In this document: positions 19,894 to 33,300 of the stretch, one piece after another
Layout: each line of letters begins with the position of its first letter
Position numbering within the stretch: the first letter of the stretch is position 1
Source of the DNA: Arabidopsis thaliana
Lineage: Eukaryota > Streptophyta > Magnoliopsida > Brassicales > Brassicaceae
Assembly: GCF_000001735.4 (NCBI RefSeq)
Contig: NC_003075.7
Span: 16,555,001-16,619,000 of the forward strand
Reading direction: 5' to 3'
DNA: 64,000 nt
Program-made: the position numbers and the translations under genes
Notes under the pieces: generated by a model
Databases searched by the model: none
The model's input: the letters and a program-made list of their open reading frames with translations, nothing else
What the model was told of the DNA's origin: nothing

Positions 19894-21579
19894 CTACCGT
19901 ACCCAACCTCCTTCAATGTTGTGGATTCCTCCAACGAGACCATCATCGATAAAATCTCCTCCTCGCTTCACCTTATCCTCTGTAGGCTTCACCGGATAGT
20001 CCCCCGTGAAGCATGCATAGCAGAAGCTTCTAGAATCTTCCCCCAAATGTTTCTTTAACGTCTCAAACGACAAAAACGCAAGGGAATCACATCCGATGTA
20101 ATCCCTGATTTCATCAACACTCATCCTATTCGATATCAACTCATTTGAGCTAGGCGTGTCCACTCCGTAGTAACAAGATGCAATAATAGGAGGACTCGCG
20201 ATCCTCATGTGAACCTCTTTCGCACCCGCTTCTCTCAATAAACGCACAATCTTGGACGAAGTTGTTCCTCTAACAATCGAATCATCAACAACAACAACTC
20301 TTTTCCCTTCTAAAACTCCTCGGACTGGCGATAGCTTCAGCTTCACTCCAAAATCTCTGATTTTCTGAGACGGCTCAATGAAAGTCCTTCCAACATAATG
20401 AGACCTAATCAAACCTTGCTGAAACGCTACACCAGCTTTAGCCGCGTAACCAAGAGCAGCCACAACACCCGAGTCAGGCACAGCGATCACCACATCACAA
20501 TCAACAGGTGACTCAGTAGCTAAAATCTCACCAAAGACATGCCTAGACTCATACACAGACCGACCAAAGACAATCGAATTAGGCAACGAGAAGTAAATAT
20601 GTTCGAAAATGCATTGCTTTGGCTCAGGATGAGGCATCAAACACTGACATTTGACACCATCTTTATCCACAACTAAAACCTCACCAGGATAAACCTCTCT
20701 CTCATAAGTAGCTTCAATCAAATCAAGAGCACAAGTCTCAGAAGCAAACACAACAGCTCCATTACTTCTCCTACCCATAACTAAAGGCCTAAACCCATGT
20801 GGGTCACGAACAGCAACAAGCTTATCCTCAGTCACAAACACCATCGAATAAGCACCTTGAAGCTTCTCACAAGCATCAACAATTCTCATGAAAAAGGGTC
20901 TAGCTTTAGAAATGGCAATCAAATGAAGCACAACCTCAGTATCAGAGCTAGTATTGAAAATCGAACCATTTTCCTCTAAATCAGCTCTCAATTTCGTGTA
21001 ATTCACTAAATTGCCATTGTGAGCAACACCAACAGAGCCAAATCGATAACCAGCAACAAACGGCTGAACGTTCTTGAGCATAGAAGAACCAGCAGTCGAG
21101 TACCTGACATGACCAATGGCTATGTCTCCTGGTAATTGATCGAGTTTGGATTCACTGAAAACCTCAGAGACCAAACCAACACCTGTAATGGTCTGAAGAA
21201 CCTTATCTTTACTAACGGTAACAATACCTGCACCTTCTTGACCTCGATGCTGAAGCGCATGGAGAGCTAAGTAACAGAGTCGTGAAGCTTCTGAGTCACC
21301 GTAGATTCCGACAACTCCACACTCTTCCCGAGGCTTCTCGTCATAATCATCGTTGTCTGCCGCCAACAGGGTAAGAGGGTTTGAAACTCTGAGCGGAAAC
21401 GAAGGAGAAGAAGAAGAAGAGGAGATAGAAGCCGGAAGAGGAGAGAAAGAGGAGGAGGAGGGGTTAAGGAAGGGATTACGGAGGAAACGGTGAGGCTTAT
21501 TGTTGTTGTTGTTGTTAGAGAGCTTGTTGGGTTTAGCATTGAGAGATAGAGAAGAAGAGATGCTAGAGGTGGCCGCCAT
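19894..21579 (-). CDS. ASE2: Amidophosphoribosyltransferase (glutamine PRPP amidotransferase), plastidial
   Basis: A single exon encodes 561 aa. The enzyme catalyses the first committed step of purine synthesis, PRPP plus glutamine to phosphoribosylamine, in plastids. The first ~86 residues are a Ser/Asn/Pro-rich transit peptide plus propeptide with homopolymeric S and N runs. They are followed by the catalytic N-terminal cysteine of the Ntn glutaminase domain, Cys87 in EECGVVGIYGD. Further marks are RHRGQEGAGI-like HRGQEGAGIV, GHVRYSTAGSS and the PRPP-binding loop VVVVDDSIVRGTTS. Cysteines in the C-terminal part (SCYYGVD, IGCDSL, FCYACF) suit a 4Fe-4S cluster. The length matches the plant ATase2. 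ASE2 is the major leaf isoform, and its loss gives variegated or reticulate leaves. The assignment to ASE2 rather than ASE1/3 rests on position. Confidence 0.95.
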   Translation of the reverse strand: MAATSSISSSLSLNAKPNKLSNNNNNNKPHRFLRNPFLNPSSSSFSPLPASISSSSSSPSFPLRVSNPLTLLAADNDDYDEKPREECGVVGIYGDSEASRLCYLALHALQHRGQEGAGIVTVSKDKVLQTITGVGLVSEVFSESKLDQLPGDIAIGHVRYSTAGSSMLKNVQPFVAGYRFGSVGVAHNGNLVNYTKLRADLEENGSIFNTSSDTEVVLHLIAISKARPFFMRIVDACEKLQGAYSMVFVTEDKLVAVRDPHGFRPLVMGRRSNGAVVFASETCALDLIEATYEREVYPGEVLVVDKDGVKCQCLMPHPEPKQCIFEHIYFSLPNSIVFGRSVYESRHVFGEILATESPVDCDVVIAVPDSGVVAALGYAAKAGVAFQQGLIRSHYVGRTFIEPSQKIRDFGVKLKLSPVRGVLEGKRVVVVDDSIVRGTTSSKIVRLLREAGAKEVHMRIASPPIIASCYYGVDTPSSNELISNRMSVDEIRDYIGCDSLAFLSFETLKKHLGEDSRSFCYACFTGDYPVKPTEDKVKRGGDFIDDGLVGGIHNIEGGWVR

Positions 21580-22565
21580 GGATGATTTTTGAGAGCAATG
21601 CGAATAAAAATTTGCTCTTTTAGGTTTATTTTAATTTTCTTCTGATTTGTTTTTGGTTTTGGGGTCAATTTGGGGAAAGGGTTGTATTTGACTGTGTATG
21701 TATAGCACACGTCGTCAGTGAAGTGACCGCCTCACCCTTTTTTTTTTTTTTTCTGCGAATCTTTTTAAACAATTTTTCTTTCGGCTTTAAATTCTTTGTA
21801 CTTTGATGATATTTTAGAAGAGAATCTCTATTTTTTTCGTGGTGGGTCCCCTTTTCTGTGGCTCAAAATGCATTTTTAAAACGAAACGGGTCGGCTTGAT
21901 ACAAAGCGGGTCGGGCGCACACAATTAGAGAAAAGCAATTCTTAATTCATCAAACCAAAGCCATATGGGCTTTTCTTTGAGGCTTTGTAAAAAGCCTGCT
22001 CTTTCAAATTCTTAAGGAAAATCAAATAAAGAAGAAGATATCTGAGTATTTATTAATTTTCTTTTATGTGTTGAGTAAGATATTATATATTAAAAACAAA
22101 AAAATTGATATATGCATCAATTCAATATTCTTACCAAAAAAAATACACACAAACCAATTATGAAAAGTTGACCAATTTTGTTTCTGAAAAAAATTTGTTA
22201 AAAAGAATGAAAACAAAAACAGAGCTATGAATCTTTTATTTATAAGATAAAGAAGGAAAAAAAAAGAGAAAAAAAATCAAAAAACCATAAATAGAGAAGA
22301 GTAAAATCGTAATTTAGCAAACGTTAGAGGGGCAAAATGAAACCTAAATGATTAACCTTTAAATACCGTAACGCTCCCTTCAATATTCCCCTGCTTGCCG
22401 TATTATTCCAAAATTTGGTGAAAGCAACGCCTAAAGCAAAAATGTCTCTTCTCTAACCTTTTTTTTTTTTTTTTTTTTTTGCTCTCCAACTTTCCCTTCA
22501 TTTTCTGGGGAAAAGCGAGCCAAAAAACGCAAAAGCAATCCACAAGAAGCAATTGTTCGATATCA
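21580..22565. other. Divergent promoter region ASE2 / SAUR49
   Basis: It separates two divergently transcribed genes by about 1 kb. A 22-nt T run lies at about 22459-22480 in the SAUR49 leader area. TGTCTC at 22443-22448 matches the canonical auxin response element core but may lie within the leader. No other gene was seen. Confidence 0.5.
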
Positions 22566-23018
22566 ATGGGGAAGAACAATAAGATCGGAAGCGTTGTTCG
22601 GATCCGTCAGATGCTTAAACAATGGCAGAAAAAAGCTCACATCGGATCTAGCAACAACGATCCTGTTTCCGATGTACCTCCTGGTCACGTTGCTGTTTCC
22701 GTCGGTGAGAATCGTCGGAGATACGTTGTCCGTGCTAAGCATTTGAACCATCCGATTTTCCGACGGCTTCTAGCTGAGGCTGAGGAAGAGTATGGATTCG
22801 CTAACGTTGGTCCGTTAGCGATTCCTTGTGATGAATCGTTGTTTGAGGATATTATTGCGATTGTGACTCGGTGTGAGTCGTCATCATCATCTGGACGAGG
22901 TAATCCTCCGGCGGCGACGCTTGAGGATCTCCGGAGGTGTAGTCATGTTGGATTGGCGAAGAACAACGTTGAATCTCGTCCGTTACTTCCTGGGATTGCT
23001 GAAAAATCTGTGTGCTAA
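22566..23018 (+). CDS. SAUR49: SAUR-family protein (SAUR49)
   Basis: An intronless frame of 150 aa starts MGKNNKIGSVVRIRQML. A longer in-frame extension upstream exists, but the SAUR N-terminus begins at this ATG. The SAUR domain runs from about residue 38 to 105, with VPPGHVAVSVGENRRRYVV, LNHPIFRRLLAEAEEEYGF and GPLAIPCDESLFEDI. A basic N-terminus and a Ser-rich, longer C-terminus mark the clade that differs from the short SAUR1-5 type. SAUR proteins of the SAUR19/50 kind promote cell expansion by inhibiting PP2C.D phosphatases and so activating plasma-membrane H+-ATPases. For this member the function is inferred from the family. It has no TM segment and no signal peptide. Confidence 0.92.
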   Translation: MGKNNKIGSVVRIRQMLKQWQKKAHIGSSNNDPVSDVPPGHVAVSVGENRRRYVVRAKHLNHPIFRRLLAEAEEEYGFANVGPLAIPCDESLFEDIIAIVTRCESSSSSGRGNPPAATLEDLRRCSHVGLAKNNVESRPLLPGIAEKSVC

Positions 23019-26000
23019 TGAAATTTGCAAACGGAATGTGATTGAAACTTTGGTTAGAGATTTAATTTTGAAAGTTTTAATTTAATTTCGTTGCTATTTT
23101 TTTTAATGATTTTTGACTTTGTTTTTGGGAAGGAGATGGCAAAATTAGGGTTTGATATTGTTTTTGGTTGTCGCCAGTGTCGTCGTCCCAGAATGATGAA
23201 GATTTGATGAAGGAGATAGTTTTTTTGGAGAGAGGAGCCCTCAGTTTTTAATTTAGATATTTTTGATTCTGGTCGAGAGATTCTTATTTATATTTCTCTT
23301 GGCTATTTTCAATTTGTATATTCAGATTTCTGAATTTTAACTGAGGAATAATAAATTAATTTGGAATTATTGTTGTCAATTTATTTGTTTATTGCTTAAA
23401 GAAAGATGCTTTTTGATTTTCTCATTATAGTTCTTGACTTCTTGTTACCGAAATATTTGGTCAAGAAGATGATTTCAAACCTAATTTGCAGTTTATACAA
23501 CCAAAGATGATCTGCAAAATACCTTTCTGATTTCAGAGTTACCGTTTCAACACTATTTTCACTAATTAGAGTAACATTACTTAACAAAAACAGTAAACAT
23601 CTCTGATTTGATATGAGAAACCAAAGAAAGTAAAGAAAAACCAAGTTACATTTTTTACCAAAAAAAAAAAAAAAACAAGTTACATAGAAAACAAAGATAT
23701 TATATATATGATTCTCACCAAAAAAATATATTTACGTTTACTATATGAAGAATAGCTACTAAGTCAATATCATACAAGCAAATTAATGTTTGTAGATATC
23801 TATGCAAAATTATGTGATATTATTAGCTATACTGGTGTATTTGAAAGAGAAAAAAGTTATATGTTTGGTCAAAAATACCTTCATAATAAATGTAAATGTT
23901 TTAGACCGAACATTTTTAATCACATTAGAAAGTACTTTTACTTGTGGAAAATTAGAAAATAAATAATCGTGGACTATTTGTCTCCTCTAAATTTTAAAAT
24001 TATCTCTCCCTACCTTGACCAACATTATCTAATTTCCATTTGTACGGTGTACGTGGTACGTACCTCCATCAAATCATATCACCTAAATCTTACGCTGATT
24101 TAACAGTTGGGAGTATCGCCCACTTGCATTTTCTCCACCTTCTAAGAAAAACAAACATATGACTTTAGTAGGAGTATAAATTTACAACAACGACAACAAA
24201 ATAAAGTATTATCTACAAAGATCATCTCGGATAAGCTTAGCGTTGTGAGAAATGACTAATGATTGTGAGAAATGACCCTCTTCCTTCATTTTAAATTGAC
24301 CACGAACGTGATCAACTTCTTACTTACTGTTTCCTTTGGGTTTTCACTTTTACTATATAACCTAATGTTCTCTAAGGATGAATTGATGATGAACACATAC
24401 TGGTCTCTTTCCACTTTTTTAATATGTGATCACTAAAAAGGTTCTTTGCATAAGCTCAGTGTTGGAGGTTTTTAGAAAATTTTCATGATTTAAGAGCTAT
24501 TTCCTTATAGATAATAACTATTTTGTTTCACTAGCTAGAGAAGAGTATCCGGATTTCCGAGTATATCGTAGAAATTAACCAATTAATATTCATTAAAAAT
24601 TGTTGACAGATTGATATTGTGCTTTTACTAGACAGGAATATCTTGGTAAATCACATTGCTTTTGCGTGAGTATTCATCAAAGCACTAACTAAGCAATTCA
24701 ATGATTTTTAACTCATCAAGAATATCTTCGGAAAGTTACTATTTTTAACCCATCTTTATTAGATTTTAGTTAACTATCATACGAAGCCATTACTTTTCGA
24801 AGGTTTTCGACCATGGCCCTGCCAAGATTCGTAAAATATGGATCGGATTAAAACTGATCCTGATTTCTCTCCATAGCCTAAAGATCGGTCAAGGCGACAC
24901 AAATAACATCGAGATTTAATATATAATCTGAAAAAAAGTCGTGCAGACCTAACCAACTCTAGTTGAACCTAACAAGTTTACCGTCTGAATCTTTGGAACT
25001 CTTTTAAACAAAAAAATCCAACCGAATTAAAGGTCAATAGTTACACTAGCTAGGGAGAAATGATTTATGAGCAAGTTGAATTCCGACGTTTCGTAACCTA
25101 CTAAAAGTAAGACACTATTTGCTGTTAGGTCGTTCGTTGCTTAGTATGTGTCGTCATAATCCTTATAAATTATGATGCTTTGCTTTTCGAAAAGTGGCGA
25201 GGAGAGATCATAGTGTCTAGTTATAAGATTACATTCGTTGCTTTGTTTATTACAACTTGCAAGCAAACTATTGTAAATTAAACCACAAATCCTAAATCTT
25301 AAATCAAACCCAATCTCCATTTAATAAATTAGACCCTTACATAAAAAAAAGAATAACAGATTACGAATATAAGTAATGTCACGTAATAGTTAAATGAAAT
25401 ATCAAATCTTTCAAACGTGTCAAGAAAATAGACAAACGAACAATCATTTTTTTTTAACAATCATATTTGTTTGCAATGCTATTATTTTATTTTGCATCCA
25501 TTCTTTTTTCGTTAGTGGATGCAAATTAAATGCTAACAAATTATCATCATTTCGTAGTCCTGTATACTTTTACGGTTTTACCTATTCTTCGTAATCTCTC
25601 GATCGACTATAGTGATGATTTAGCTTTATATGTACCTAACAACACTGCGTTAATTATGTTGATAAAACCAACGAATCTCGGAATGCGTGATAAATCTTTC
25701 ATAAAAATTCGACATTAACGACTATTCAAAAGAGATCCAAACAAAGAATTATACAGTTCGTTATAATTAGTAGTATTATTTTTATAATGGCGCATGGAAG
25801 GTCTAACCTTATTTAACGATCAATTAAACAAATGTTTAGTTACAAGCTTTAATTAATTGTACGGAACGGGAAAAAGCCGTAGAAGAAGGAATCGTTTGAT
25901 AGCGCATGCGGTACATGTATATGCATATATATTGCTGACTCTAAGAATGATTAAGGGACGCAATATTTGGAAACAGCTCAATATTATTTGTAAAGTCCTG

Positions 26001-27470
26001 TTTTTGATACAGCTTCCATTACCATGCATGAGTCATTTTCTCTGCTTTATACGGCTGTATGTTTATATAAATGAGTAGTTATTTTCCTTGCTTTACACTT
26101 TTGTATATTATGAATAAGTAGATTATTTAAAAGTGAAATTCAGTATTTCTAATGTGTAGCTTTTTATCTAGCTAGTTGATAAAAAGAAGTCATCGCTTTT
26201 TTGGGTGAGGAACGAGTCAACTTTCACTAGTATATATGTTTTGATTAATAACCAAAATTAGTTAGAGTTTTGGTAGTATAAGAAATGTATACCAAAGAAC
26301 CTTAATTCGGAAGAAACTAGAAATATTCGAGAGTACACGGAGCAACAAAAACCAAATTGAAACGTCTTGATCTTTTTCATCTGGAATAATGTACCACATT
26401 TTTTTTTTCACAATTACCACAAATTCTAAAGTATATAAATTGATGTTGAAACTTAATTACTAGCACTTGATACTTACTATTGATGGTTGATAATTTATTT
26501 AGCAGTTGTATGTATATTTTTGTTTTTTTGAAATAGCAATTAATGTTTACGTTTAAATAAACAGTGGTTAGTGCGGTCACCGGTCACTTTAAATAATACT
26601 ACTATAAAACATGCATTACAGTCAAAGTAGTGAATAGTAATAAATAATAATGGTGGGAGAGTAGTAGTTATAGTCACTGCATGTGACTATGTATATACAC
26701 AATATAGATAATTTTTCTCAGTGGAAAAAAGGGTAATTTTTCTCGAAACAATTCTATTGAATTAGCCCTTTACACATATAATATTGGTGGCCTAACTTTC
26801 GTCTCAAACACCGTTAAACATAAACGTTGCTGAACGTTACCAACTAATTAGAATCTTATAAACCATTTTCTTCAAACGAATGTAGAAATCGTCTTATCTG
26901 GTTCCGTACATGATAAAGTACCCCACATTCTCTGACAAACCCATGTTCAAGCATGCACTTTCAAAACCTTATGTATCCATTGATATGATCATTTGACATA
27001 AAATTTTCCTCTATAAGAACCCTAATGATTTAGCAATTACATGGAAATTTAGTCTTAAGCGTTTGTTTAATGCTTACAGTGTCATACCTATATTTGTTTG
27101 TAGGAGATAAATGACAAAACAAAAATTTGCACAAGAATCAATAGAAAATATCAAAATACCAGTGAAATATTAAACAAATGGATCGGAGGAATACTTTCTC
27201 TTGCATTAAATAACTTCTCTCACAGAACGAAGATCTGTGAGGAAAACATTACAAACTTTATTTACAGATCTAAACCCATAGAATCTCTATCTCATACGGA
27301 TTTATTTCTAGTTAGACGAGTCAATTAACTCGTAAAAAAAACCCTAGATGGGCTTAAAAATAAAGGAAAAAAAATCTTAAAAAAAGAGAAGAGATGCTTT
27401 TTTTGTATGAGAAGCTTTTCCGCTTCTTCTTTAACCATCTCCTTCTGCTTCTTCTTCAAATGATAAAATA
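23019..27470. other. 4.4-kb gene-free spacer
   Basis: It begins with the SAUR49 3' UTR (about 23019-23360) and ends with the SAUR50 3' UTR. Between them is AT-rich sequence with no frame above about 82 codons and no domain. I saw no transposon ends, RNA gene or strong repeat. Confidence 0.5.
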
Positions 27471-27794
27471 TCATCGGATCATGGATGTTAGGGTTTGAAA
27501 AACGAGTTCATCACAAGGAATGGTGAGACCCATGTCGTGATCGAATCCAAATTCTTCCTCGGCTCGTTGTAAGAGAGATTGGAACTCAGGATGTGTCAAG
27601 AAGGAGATTGGGACAATGTATCTGCTTCTGTTCTCTCCGACATAGACAGGGAAGTGTCCCTTTGGTACGTCAAGCGGAAGGCAATCTTCATCGTACCCTC
27701 CTCCATTCTTCTTCCCTAAGCTCGAGCATCTCTTCAGAATCTGCTTCAGCATTGCTGTTTGAGTGAGTTTTGAAGTTTTCTTCATTATAGCCAT
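27471..27794 (-). CDS. SAUR50: SAUR-family protein (SAUR50)
   Basis: An intronless frame of 107 aa starts [17 protein letters not shown] basic leader carries a [11 protein letters not shown] segment. The SAUR domain follows: [60 protein letters not shown]. The usual MGGLTIPC is shortened to MGLTIPC. SAUR50 is known to be light-induced in cotyledons and repressed in hypocotyls, promoting cotyledon opening through PP2C.D inhibition. The identity rests on position and sequence recollection. It is transcribed opposite to SAUR49 and its promoter has a TATA box and an AuxRE core. Confidence 0.93.
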   Translation of the reverse strand: MAIMKKTSKLTQTAMLKQILKRCSSLGKKNGGGYDEDCLPLDVPKGHFPVYVGENRSRYIVPISFLTHPEFQSLLQRAEEEFGFDHDMGLTIPCDELVFQTLTSMIR

Positions 27795-27902
27795 TTGTTT
27801 TTGGGGTTCCTGAGAGATAAAAGTCTTTGGTTGTGTTTAGGGAGAGAGAGAGAGAGTTATGGAGAAGGAGATGGGTGGATATTGAGGGAGTTGAGGAGTA
27901 TA

Positions 27903-27980
27903 TATTTATAAATAAAGATTTTGTAATGGGCTATTTGTCTGTACATATTTGTGTAGGTAACGTATAGAGAGAGAGAGACA
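27903..27980 (-). promoter_or_regulatory. SAUR50 promoter: TATA box and TGTCTC element
   Basis: TATAAATA on the minus strand (27903-27910) lies about 110 bp before the ATG. TGTCTC, the canonical ARF-binding core, lies on the same strand at 27975-27980, about 65 bp further upstream, within a GA-rich run. Chance occurrence of the 6-mer cannot be excluded. Confidence 0.5.
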
Positions 27981-30900
27981 TGAAGACATGTGCATATGTG
28001 TGGAAGGAGATGGTGGGAGCCAAAATGTTAAAGGCCAGCTGAGGATTTAATTTCATTGTTGGTCCTCTTTGTGACATTGTGGCCCCTTCTGATCTCCTGG
28101 TCCTTACCAAGATTACACCATAAATACTATATCCTTTTCATTTCCTACTTTCTTTTTCTTAGTTAAATACACTTCAAACACGTATGTGACTACTTGAATA
28201 AAAATAAGGGCCTAAAAATAGTTTACAAGGAAAAACAGTCACGTATATTTTTATATTTCTTAACTCAAATACTATAAGTGATAACCACCCTTCTAAAACC
28301 GTTACTATCATGTAGAAAGACAATGAAAATTTTATCTTCCATATATATACTAAATTGAATCATCGAAAATCTTCAAAATTTAATGGTAGAAGAAAATGTA
28401 CACATGTAGTCTCTCTCTGTTGAGAGGTGTCATCGAAGAGCGTAAATCACGGACTTTGGAAAGAGTAATGTACTGAAGGGTACAAAGTAGAAGAAGAGTG
28501 TTTGGAGTGTTGTTAAATGTGGTTCGAGAGAGTGTGCCTGTGACACTTTCAGACAAATTTCTTCTACCTTTTTTTTGCAGGCACCCATGTGCATCTCTCA
28601 TACTCTATTTTTTTTTCTCTCTTTTTATTAATTTCTGTGTTTTCTGATCGTTTTTCTTTTCCAACGGTAGACGTTGCAGTTAATCCTCAGCCTTCTCTTT
28701 TTCTTTCTTTTTATAATCAAATATCTTTTCAAAATACTCTTAAATACGCGTCTTGGTATTTACAAATTTTAAAAAGAAACTATTTAGGACACACAAAAAT
28801 ATAAGGATTAGGTCTTAGTCACCGTTTGAAGTAAGTTTTCTTCGCAGCATGATGTTGAACTGGAAGTACAATGCTGCCGACGTTTGATATACGGAAATAA
28901 TATTTTACAAATGAACTTAAACTCTTCTTAACACTAAAACCAAAAAAAAAACTTAAACTCTTCTTTCCATATTCCATGTGAGGTTTCACTGTTTTAAATT
29001 GCTCACCAAAAGGGCTTTAATTACAATTTGAATCTATTTTACTACAAAACGATTAGTTTACTATCAGTGGCTCTAAATTCTACTCTAATCAAATTAATAG
29101 GTTACACAAATTTGTTTGCTATAAATACATATAAATATAATCTGATATACTCTTATTATTTATATTTGCAATATTTTTAGTTTAAAGCCCTAGGTCAATC
29201 GGAAAACCCGTAAGGGTGGTCTGGCTCTTTCTCCACAACCAAGAACCTGACTTTCTTCAACCAAGAGCCTGACTGCACTTTTCCCATGAGATAATTAGTT
29301 GATAAAAGTTCTATGTTTTTATCCTCTTTTCTTCGAAGTAAGGTAAGGTAACACTTATGATATTTTCAATAGATGTCTTATCTTAACTAGATATTGTTCG
29401 AAAGAGCAAACTGCAATGTTTGTTTGATAGAGTTCATTTACTAGCTAGATAGCCAAATATTGCAATTTATCTGTAAAAAAAGGCAGTGCTAAAATCATAA
29501 ATAGTGGATATTGTTTTTTCGCATCTTTAAAATATATAGTTGTGTGATATCATGTAAAATAGTTTATCAAACAAGAAAGAGATTATATGTTTTTAATAGA
29601 GCTACACATCATGACTTTTGTTGTAAACACTTGCTTATTTACAGATTTGCAAAACATTATTTTTAGAAGTACACCTATAGAACTTGACTATCTAGTGCAT
29701 CTTCATAAATATCGTAGATATGTATGGTAATGTTTTATTAATTCGATCTGCACACTCTCAAGAAAAAGAAAATCTTCGGACTATTATTTTAAGATACGCA
29801 GGACACTTTTCTTCCCATTCCCCGATATATACAATCTTTGACTGAAATATAAAGCTAAAAATGCTATTGTCAATATTAAAAGTGCTTATATTTGCATAAA
29901 AACTGAAAATAATTGATTGGGACAGTAACAAATCGAACCCAAAAACTAATTCTATAGACTGGAGCTTAACTAATATTTGCTCGTTTATATAAAATACTAT
30001 GAATATAAGTATATTTGTTCTCTTCATTTGCGTGTGCGGACCAGACCCAATCAATAGATTCGCTCATATTACCCAAAAAATTGAAAAATGCTGATATGAC
30101 TCTGTTTTGTGCCTAAACACAGAAGCTTTAACGGTTGGACTCAAGATGTCAGTGTGCTTTATTTCTTTTTGACAGCAAAAGTCAGTGAGCTATTTTAGTT
30201 TTGAAGGTTTAACTACTTTGGTTAGAGACGAGAAATTTATGTTTTTTTAGCTAAAATGAGTAAGTGGGAAAATAAGTTGTTTTAACACCTACGGCATATT
30301 AAGTGCGAAAAGAAGTTTTTTTTTTGTTCAACAAGTGGAAAATAATATTTTTCCTCAAAATATACTTTCCATAGTCGACGGGATTGGTTTAGTCACAAAA
30401 CTTAGAAAGTTAGATAGTCATAATCTAAAATTAATTATTATTAAAGCAAACATGGTTTTGTCTTAAACAATCCCATATGCACTGTCTTGGGGGCTACGGC
30501 CCATGCGTTTAGGAGCCACCTATGTTTATTAGGTCCTAATCATCTTTGTCCTAATCGACTCTTGATTATTATATAAAAATTTGAAGCTTTCCCTTTTTTT
30601 TTTTTTTTTTGTAGCTTACTTTTTGATAATTGTGAGATTCATTTTGTATAAAAACTTAATTAAATCTTTAATTGACAAGTTTTTGTTCAATTTATGAGTT
30701 TGTAAAATTTGACGATGAATGTATTGATCCACGTTCTATATATATATTATTTACCATTTAAATTTATCTTAAATATAGGATTATTTCTAACACAACTTCT
30801 CAAAATAAAGACGGTCAGAATTGATATATCCTTACTTCCTTAGGAAGACGTCTTGATCTAACACAACGATAGACGTTCTCTTAGATAATACAACCGAGAA

Positions 30901-33236
30901 AATCAGGAACTCTTTTCTTCTTTCGTATTGTCTTTCACTTTCGTGAAATTTGTTTCTAATATATTTTTCTATATACATTCATTAAGTTCTAAGGTTGTTT
31001 GCCAGTCTAATCTAATCTAATGTACGTAATTTATCCAGTTTTAAAGTAATTAACGACTAGCGTAAAAGTGTTTTTCTTTTGTTACAATTTATGGTGTACG
31101 CGATTACAGAATATCCACCATCATCGTAAAGTAAACTATCTCTCGCAAATTTAGCATCACAATTATTGATTATAAACCATTTTGTTTCTGTTTTCTTTTT
31201 TCTCTAATTAACGACATATTTTGCATTTCTTTTATCAATCACTATTTTATGCCTAATGTATAGACTCTTTACGTTATTTCTTTATGTCTAAAATATTGAT
31301 TTGTTTTCTCACTTCAAATTTTTAAGAAAATATAAACGATCCCCCAAAACTATTTTCCGATTGTATCTTTTTTTTCGTAATACATTACCTCCCAACCTTG
31401 TCATAGGTTGTATTATATAATACATATGTATAATTAATGAGATATAAGATATTCTGAACCAAAAAAAAAAAGAGAAACATATAAGAGATAAATGGTAGAA
31501 TTATAAAGCAAAGGTGGTCCAAGGGAAACATCGTGACTTATCTCTTGTAGGAGCAGCATATGTGTATTCCTATTGACGTTTTTACTGTGTTGTCTTTTTA
31601 GGTATTGTCATTTTGTCTTATAGATTCTGGTTTTAATATGCTTCAGTTAAAACTACCATGGCATCTGGCTAGGGTTGTGCCTAGACTTTTGGGGTCAAAG
31701 AGGGAAAACAGGTTTATTGTCGACGATCAAAAGGATGGGAGGGTTAGTAAAGAAAAATAAATAGACGTAGAGGTACGTAGTCATGCATTTTATTTGTTAG
31801 GTGTTGGTTTGCATGTTCTGTGACACAGGATGGATCGTGAGAATACGTGATTGAAACAAGATGACCATGAGCATATGGGACCATATTGTTTTTCATTTTA
31901 TTTATTACTAATTATTATATTTTGTTTATGTTTTTTTCTAAATTTTCTATTGGCTGGTAAATCAAATCAATTGAATAGTTTTATTTCCACAGTAAATGTT
32001 GTCGTTCTTCGTTGGTGATGTTGTTTGATCGTGACATTAGGGTCAGTGTGAGGCTGTGAGCACATGAACGCCATGTTACTCCTTCACCCCTTTTCTTTCT
32101 TACGTAGATAACTTTTTGTCATTAATATGTGTTTTATGAAATTATTTTCTTTACAAACCATAAATGAAATCAATTTGAAAAATCAGTAAAATTTCCAAAC
32201 TATTTTATTATTTTGCGGAAGCCGGAAGTATACGTCACACAAAACATATTAAGTTTCATATTTATAGTCATTACCGTGCATGTATTTTACACTATTATTG
32301 GTTAACATACGATTCGTCTTACTCACCATCAGTTATAATTTGAGTTTGAATTACCCATGAACTTATTACAGACATTTTTTTTTTAAATATGTTGTTGTTA
32401 AAGTGAACTTATAGACTGTTATGGTCATAATGTTTTGAAAGGTCAATGATTCGAGTTATACTTAATATTTTTGTTACTTATAATATTCCTATTTTTTCTA
32501 ATATTTAGAGCATATTCATCTTAAAGCTAAATTAAGGGCATGGCAACTCGATTTTGTATATAAGTATTAGACATGCTTACCATGCAATTTTTTTTCCTTT
32601 TTCTAGTCGATTTTAAAAAAAATAAAAAAGCTACTTTCCACTGCCTCGTCTTATCACATATTCCTGTCACGATGATCATGATTTTTTTTTTATAAAAAAT
32701 TGATCATGAATAATTACATGCGAATATATACGGGTGCATCAAAAGAAAACCAATGAAAAGCATTTTTTTATTGAATTGGATTGAAATGAATTAGGACAGC
32801 TAATTCCGGACCCATCCATATATATATCATAAGCGTCATCAGTGTTTATATATCCAGCTAATGTTGGTACTTTGAAGGCGTACGTCAAAAATATGTCGTT
32901 GCTTCTCCTTTTTTTATGATGTGATGTTGTCTACTCGCATTAACAAATTGAAAAATATCAACAGAAACTTTTTAAAATATGATTATTTGAATACATATCT
33001 TCTTCTTTTCTTTTTTCTTTTTTTTTTTCTTTTTTGTCTAAAGAAAAAAAAACTTTTTTTTTTCTTTTTCTTATTGTAGTGACAGCAAAACACCTCACCA
33101 TTACAACTAGAATTTGAAAATTTTCCTTAAATTTTTTATTCAATATATTATCACATTTTAAATTTATGGAAGACTAATAAAACCGTATCAATAAAAGAAT
33201 ACAATGTAAATTATATACATAATAATGTAATTTGAC

Positions 33237-33300
33237 ATATCTGGATGTGTTTTGATATAAGAAACTCTAATAAATCATTTTGAAAAACACATCCAGATAT
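33237..33300. repeat. Perfect 17-bp inverted repeat with 30-nt loop
   Basis: The arm ATATCTGGATGTGTTTT (33237-33253) is exactly complementary to 33284-33300. The core ATATCTGGAT recurs once more directly after the right arm. A transcript of either strand would form a 17-bp hairpin. No transposon-like flanks were identified. Confidence 0.85.

Noticed and set aside
27250-27470. DST mRNA-instability element in the SAUR50 3' UTR
   Set aside because: Only a partial match (TAGAT with a following GTA). The full GGA-ATAGAT-GTA spacing is not met.
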